This document shows, piece after piece, positions 5,722 through 8,324 of a DNA stretch of 8,324 bases. The stretch's first letter is position 1. Every line of letters begins with the position of its first letter. The notes under the pieces were generated by a model. The model ran no database searches, was not told where the DNA came from, and saw nothing but the letters and a program-made list of their open reading frames with translations. The DNA is from a bacterium (GTDB taxonomy: Bacteria; UBA9089; UBA9088; JAGUXG01), in assembly GCA_030018505.1 (NCBI GenBank), contig JASEHO010000065.1, positions 1 through 8,324 of the forward strand, given 5' to 3'. The position numbers and the translations under genes were made by a program.

Positions 5722-6699
5722 TTATGTTAGCTTTTCTGCAATTTGGACAGCGTTTGTGGCTGCTCCCTTTCTTAGGTTATCTGCCACTATCCATAGATTT
5801 AAGGCATAGTTGCCTGGTACAGAGAAATCCTGCCGTATCCTGCCAACAAAGACCTCATCCCTGCCCTCTGTCATTAAAGGATAAGGGTATTTAAGCTGGT
5901 CAGGGTCATCCATAACCACTACCCCTTCTGCAGACCCCAAGATATCTTTCGCCTCTTTCTCAGTCAAAGGCTTATCGAATTCTACATTTACAGATTCTGA
6001 GTGCCCAACAAAGACAGGAACTCTAACAGCAGTTATAGTAATTCCAAAATCTGAATGTAGAATCTTTTTTGCCTCTTCTATTATCTTCGCCTCTTCCTTT
6101 GTGTATCCATTCTCAAGGAATGAGTCTATGTGCGGAACGATATTGAATGCTATCTGACAAGAAAAGGCTTTGGGCTGGATTATTTCTTGAAGTTGTGCTT
6201 TTAATTCCTCAATACCTTTCTGACCTGCACCTGAAACAGACTGATATGTTGAGGCAACTATTCTCTTTATCCCTGCCTTCTTATGGAGTGGCGAAAGTGC
6301 AACAACCATAGGTATTGCACAACAATTAGGATTTGCGATAATCCCTGAATGCCAGGCTATATCCTCTGAATTTACCTCAGGAACAACAAGAGGAACATCT
6401 GTATCCATCCTGAAGGCTGAGGAGTTATCAATGACCACAGCCCCATCTTTGGCAAAATAAGGGGCAAATTCACGGGATATTGAAGCACCTGCAGAGAATA
6501 GGGCAATATCTATTCCTTTTCCTGAAGTATGTTCAAGTTTTTGGACGGTAATCTCTTTATCACCAAAGGCAAGTCTCTTTCCAGAAGACCTTTCTGAGGC
6601 AAAAAGAGAGAGTTCCGTAAGAGGAAACTCTCTCTCAAGAAGCACCTCTATCATCTTCCTTCCTACAGCCCCAGTTGCTCCAACAACACAAACCTTCAT
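5722..6699 (-). CDS. asd: Aspartate-semialdehyde dehydrogenase
   Basis: This enzyme catalyses NADPH-dependent reduction of beta-aspartyl phosphate to aspartate semialdehyde in the cytoplasm. This is the branch point for diaminopimelate/lysine, threonine and methionine synthesis. The 325-residue product has the normal family length. The N-terminal nucleotide-binding motif is GATGAVG (residues 7-13). The catalytic Cys is Cys126 in IANPNCCAIP (the next residue, usually Ser or Thr, is also Cys here). Gln153 is in TYQSVSGAG, the substrate-binding Arg226 is in AVRVPVF, the active-site His233 is in VGHSESVNVE, and the conserved C-terminal stretch is DEVFVGRIRQD. All key residues are present, so it should be active. 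The ATG at 6699 overlaps the stop of the upstream gene in TAATG, and no ribosome binding site precedes it, which points to translational coupling. No clear terminator follows its TAA at 5722. Confidence 0.97.
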   Translation of the reverse strand: MKVCVVGATGAVGRKMIEVLLEREFPLTELSLFASERSSGKRLAFGDKEITVQKLEHTSGKGIDIALFSAGASISREFAPYFAKDGAVVIDNSSAFRMDTDVPLVVPEVNSEDIAWHSGIIANPNCCAIPMVVALSPLHKKAGIKRIVASTYQSVSGAGQKGIEELKAQLQEIIQPKAFSCQIAFNIVPHIDSFLENGYTKEEAKIIEEAKKILHSDFGITITAVRVPVFVGHSESVNVEFDKPLTEKEAKDILGSAEGVVVMDDPDQLKYPYPLMTEGRDEVFVGRIRQDFSVPGNYALNLWIVADNLRKGAATNAVQIAEKLT

Positions 6700-8186
6700 T
6701 AAAATAAAGTAGTGAGTTTTAGTTCTGCCTGTGTCCCCTGGTAGTTATTGGATGATGTAATGGAGTCTTTCTTCTTCATCTCTTTGCAGGTTACAGTGAG
6801 TTGATGTTTTGAGGAAAGATACCAGATGCTCTCCAAAGAGAAAGATTTTTCTAAAAGTGTTTCTCTTTCTGCATCTTTAGTCTTGCAATAATTATAGGAT
6901 GGTGTAATTCTGACCTGATTCTCAGGCTCATAAGTTAGGGATATTGAATATGAGTCTTGTCTTGTCTTTGTGGTCTGGTCATAAAGAGATGAGCAAAGAT
7001 ACAGAGAGGTAGATAGGTCTTTCTTTAGATTGCCAGACATATTTAGGGAGTAGAGAGAGCTTTTAGAATCGCCGCTATTATCTATCTTATCATCCCCTTT
7101 CTTTCTTTCATAGCTCAGAGATGAGTCTATTCCACTGAAAGCCTTAGAGATGGAAAGAGAGAGTGTTCTGTTACCCTTATTTATAATAGTGGTGGCTTTA
7201 TCTTGGGCTATTTTATATTTAATCTCTACATCGCTGACTAAGGTTTTTGGGGTAACTAAAAGGCTCAGCTCACACTCCTTCTTTCTTGTGGTATAGCTCT
7301 TCTTATTATTCAGGTTGTTATCATAGGCTTCATAAGAAAGACCGGCCTCATATATCCCTTTTGGATATTTTAACAAGAGACATATACCCTTTTTATCAGT
7401 GGAAAGGGAGGTATTTGCTGCACTATAGAAGTTTGGTTCAATATATAAATAGTCAATAGAGATATTGAGATCTCTATTCTTGGTCTGGCCAGATATTTTG
7501 AAGGCTTTTTCCTCACAATCTCCTGCTTTTGTTGTATCAGTGTCATATCTTGAAAACGAGATCTCTGCATCCAAAGAAAGTTCCTCTCTGATAGGAATAG
7601 ATGAATTTAACCCTATCACCTGGTTACGGATAGGTGAGTTTGACTTGTTAGAGATGGAGTTCTTATCATCCCTTGCCTCCAAATATACACCACCCAATCT
7701 TACCTCATTTATCGTTGTGTCTATGCTGAAGCCACCAAGGTATTGGCGGTATTGCCCATATTTTTCATTCTCTTCTTGCGACTTGCCTATAAAGAGCATA
7801 ATATCTTTATTTGCTCTTTTCGTCTTTCCGATAACACCCCTTAAATCCACAGTGTTAAGGCTAAGTAAGGATGGACTCTCACTCACATTCCCTATGATTA
7901 AATCTCCTTTTTCTGTAGAAAGACTGAGATTAATGTTCTCAATATTAGTTTTTTTAAGCTCATCATAGGTAAGGTTTAAGATACCACCGATAGTATGGTT
8001 ACCAAACTTTCCAATGGTAGCTATATTCATCCCATAAGATAGGTCTTCTGGATACTCGGAAATATTCCTATTGTCCATATCCGTCTTCTTCACAGAAAAC
8101 CCCAAAGAACCATTCATCATCAGCTTCCTCTCTTCGCAAAAGCAAAGACCTCCCATTATCAATGCCAAACAAATACCTTTTCTCAT
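6699..8186 (-). CDS. Putative outer-membrane beta-barrel protein of unknown function
   Basis: The 495-residue product begins with a signal peptide (MRKG, then a hydrophobic stretch ICLALIMGGLCFC). The rest is built of short alternating polar/hydrophobic strands joined by charged, Asn/Ser-rich loops, and it ends in LKLTTLF with a C-terminal Phe. This is the signature of outer-membrane barrels recognised by the Bam machinery. I do not recognise a specific family, and no plug, TonB-box or enzymatic motif is evident. An upstream in-frame GTG (8195) would lengthen it by three residues, but that codon abuts the AGGAGG itself. The ATG at 8186 lies 8 nt from AGGAGG (8195-8200) and is clearly better. 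The gene is first in a two-gene unit with asd, overlapping it by one base. No functional link between the barrel and amino-acid synthesis is obvious. Confidence 0.75.
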   Translation of the reverse strand: MRKGICLALIMGGLCFCEERKLMMNGSLGFSVKKTDMDNRNISEYPEDLSYGMNIATIGKFGNHTIGGILNLTYDELKKTNIENINLSLSTEKGDLIIGNVSESPSLLSLNTVDLRGVIGKTKRANKDIMLFIGKSQEENEKYGQYRQYLGGFSIDTTINEVRLGGVYLEARDDKNSISNKSNSPIRNQVIGLNSSIPIREELSLDAEISFSRYDTDTTKAGDCEEKAFKISGQTKNRDLNISIDYLYIEPNFYSAANTSLSTDKKGICLLLKYPKGIYEAGLSYEAYDNNLNNKKSYTTRKKECELSLLVTPKTLVSDVEIKYKIAQDKATTIINKGNRTLSLSISKAFSGIDSSLSYERKKGDDKIDNSGDSKSSLYSLNMSGNLKKDLSTSLYLCSSLYDQTTKTRQDSYSISLTYEPENQVRITPSYNYCKTKDAERETLLEKSFSLESIWYLSSKHQLTVTCKEMKKKDSITSSNNYQGTQAELKLTTLF

Positions 8187-8194
8187 TTTCGACA

Positions 8195-8200
8195 CCTCCT
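8195..8200 (-). promoter_or_regulatory. Ribosome binding site (AGGAGG) of the beta-barrel gene
   Basis: A perfect AGGAGG with an 8-nt spacer to the ATG at 8186. It rules against the GTG at 8195, which begins at the edge of the motif. Confidence 0.85.
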
Positions 8201-8214
8201 TTTCTTATAGCATA

Positions 8215-8244
8215 ACTATAAACAAACTAACTTATTTTGGTCAA
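8215..8244 (-). promoter_or_regulatory. Promoter of the beta-barrel-asd unit (TTGACC-18-TATAGT)
   Basis: The -35 TTGACC is at 8239-8244, the spacer is 18 bp, and the -10 TATAGT is at 8215-8220. Predicted transcription would start near 8208, giving a leader of about 22 nt with a strong ribosome binding site. Confidence 0.65.
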
Positions 8245-8272
8245 GATAAATTTGCATAATTTTTTCTTGACC
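8239..8272. promoter_or_regulatory. Inverted repeat over the -35 box (possible operator)
   Basis: The 8-bp arms GGTCAAGA (8239-8246) and TCTTGACC (8265-8272) are perfect, separated by 18 AT-rich bases. Arm centres are 26 bp apart, and the left arm contains the -35 hexamer. It could bind a dimeric regulator or be a chance palindrome. Confidence 0.4.
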
Positions 8273-8284
8273 ATAGTAAGAAAA

Positions 8285-8316
8285 GGAGATAAGGAGATTA
8301 TGGGGATATTGGAGAT
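8285..8316. repeat. Short GGRGAT repeat array at the right edge
   Basis: On the plus strand GGAGAT, GGAGAT, GGGGAT and GGAGAT occur at 8285, 8293, 8302 and 8311 (spacing 8-9 bp). A plus-strand ATG at 8300 sits in the array with AGGAG 3 nt before it, but only eight codons are visible. Confidence 0.5.
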
Positions 8317-8324
8317 ATATTTTA

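Noticed and set aside
7465..7968. Plus-strand open frame of 167 codons
   Set aside because: It lies wholly antisense to the beta-barrel gene, has no ribosome binding site and no recognisable protein features; it is a shadow of the real gene.
8130..8186. Lipoprotein signal in the barrel protein (Cys near residues 15 and 17)
   Set aside because: Neither Cys is preceded by a proper lipobox ([LVI][ASTVI][GAS]C), and the C-terminal Phe and strand pattern fit a barrel.
1..8324. CRISPR array, insertion sequence or attachment site
   Set aside because: No regularly spaced identical repeats with unique spacers, no transposase frame and no terminal inverted repeats were found.

Overview
The window appears to come from an AT-rich, Gram-negative (diderm) bacterium. 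It carries an outer-membrane-type beta-barrel protein, a secreted adhesin-like protein, sigma70-type promoters and AGGAGG ribosome binding sites. The combination of Gly-rich beta-helix/TIG-like/cohesin-like secreted proteins, a DUF2079-TPR membrane protein and low-complexity intergenic repeats fits uncultured candidate-phylum bacteria of the groundwater type (Desantisbacteria- or Omnitrophota-like). That placement is an impression, not a demonstration. All convincing genes lie on the minus strand, so transcription runs from high to low coordinates.

Right part (8324 to 5722): a promoter (TTGACC, 18 bp, TATAGT), with an inverted repeat across its -35 box, drives a two-gene unit. The first gene encodes a secreted protein that looks like an outer-membrane beta-barrel, with its true start at the ATG at 8186. 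The second is aspartate-semialdehyde dehydrogenase (asd). They overlap by one base in TAATG, and asd has no ribosome binding site of its own, so it is probably translationally coupled.

Middle (5721 to 2933): the 300-bp intergenic stretch is not empty. It holds a low-complexity A-rich/GGGTTCA-type repeat island. Next comes a consensus promoter (TTGACA, 18 bp, TATAAT) feeding a roughly 95-nt structured RNA with its own terminator-like end. A second strong promoter (TTGACT, 17 bp, TATAAT) follows, whose predicted start falls on the initiation codon of the next gene, implying a leaderless mRNA. That gene is a DUF2079-type, GT-C-like multi-pass membrane protein with a C-terminal TPR domain. It is broken by a one-base frameshift near 4100-4140; restoring one base gives a single 828-residue protein.

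Left part (2932 to 1): a roughly 160-nt leader contains a perfect TTGACA box, a stem-loop, a (CT)6 tract and an 11-bp terminator hairpin just before the ribosome binding site, an attenuator-like layout. It precedes a large secreted protein: signal peptide, right-handed beta-helix with regularly spaced Gly-rich loops, three TIG-like repeats of about 83 residues, and a cohesin-like domain running off the left edge. Its frame is broken at an A5 run (1807-1811); removing one base restores an open frame of 913 codons to the window edge.

The best candidates for something undescribed are the small RNA at 5462-5556, the hairpin-controlled leader at 2744-2936, and the architecture of the Gly-rich beta-helix/TIG/cohesin-like protein. 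The two frameshifts may be sequencing or assembly errors, and this should be settled first.
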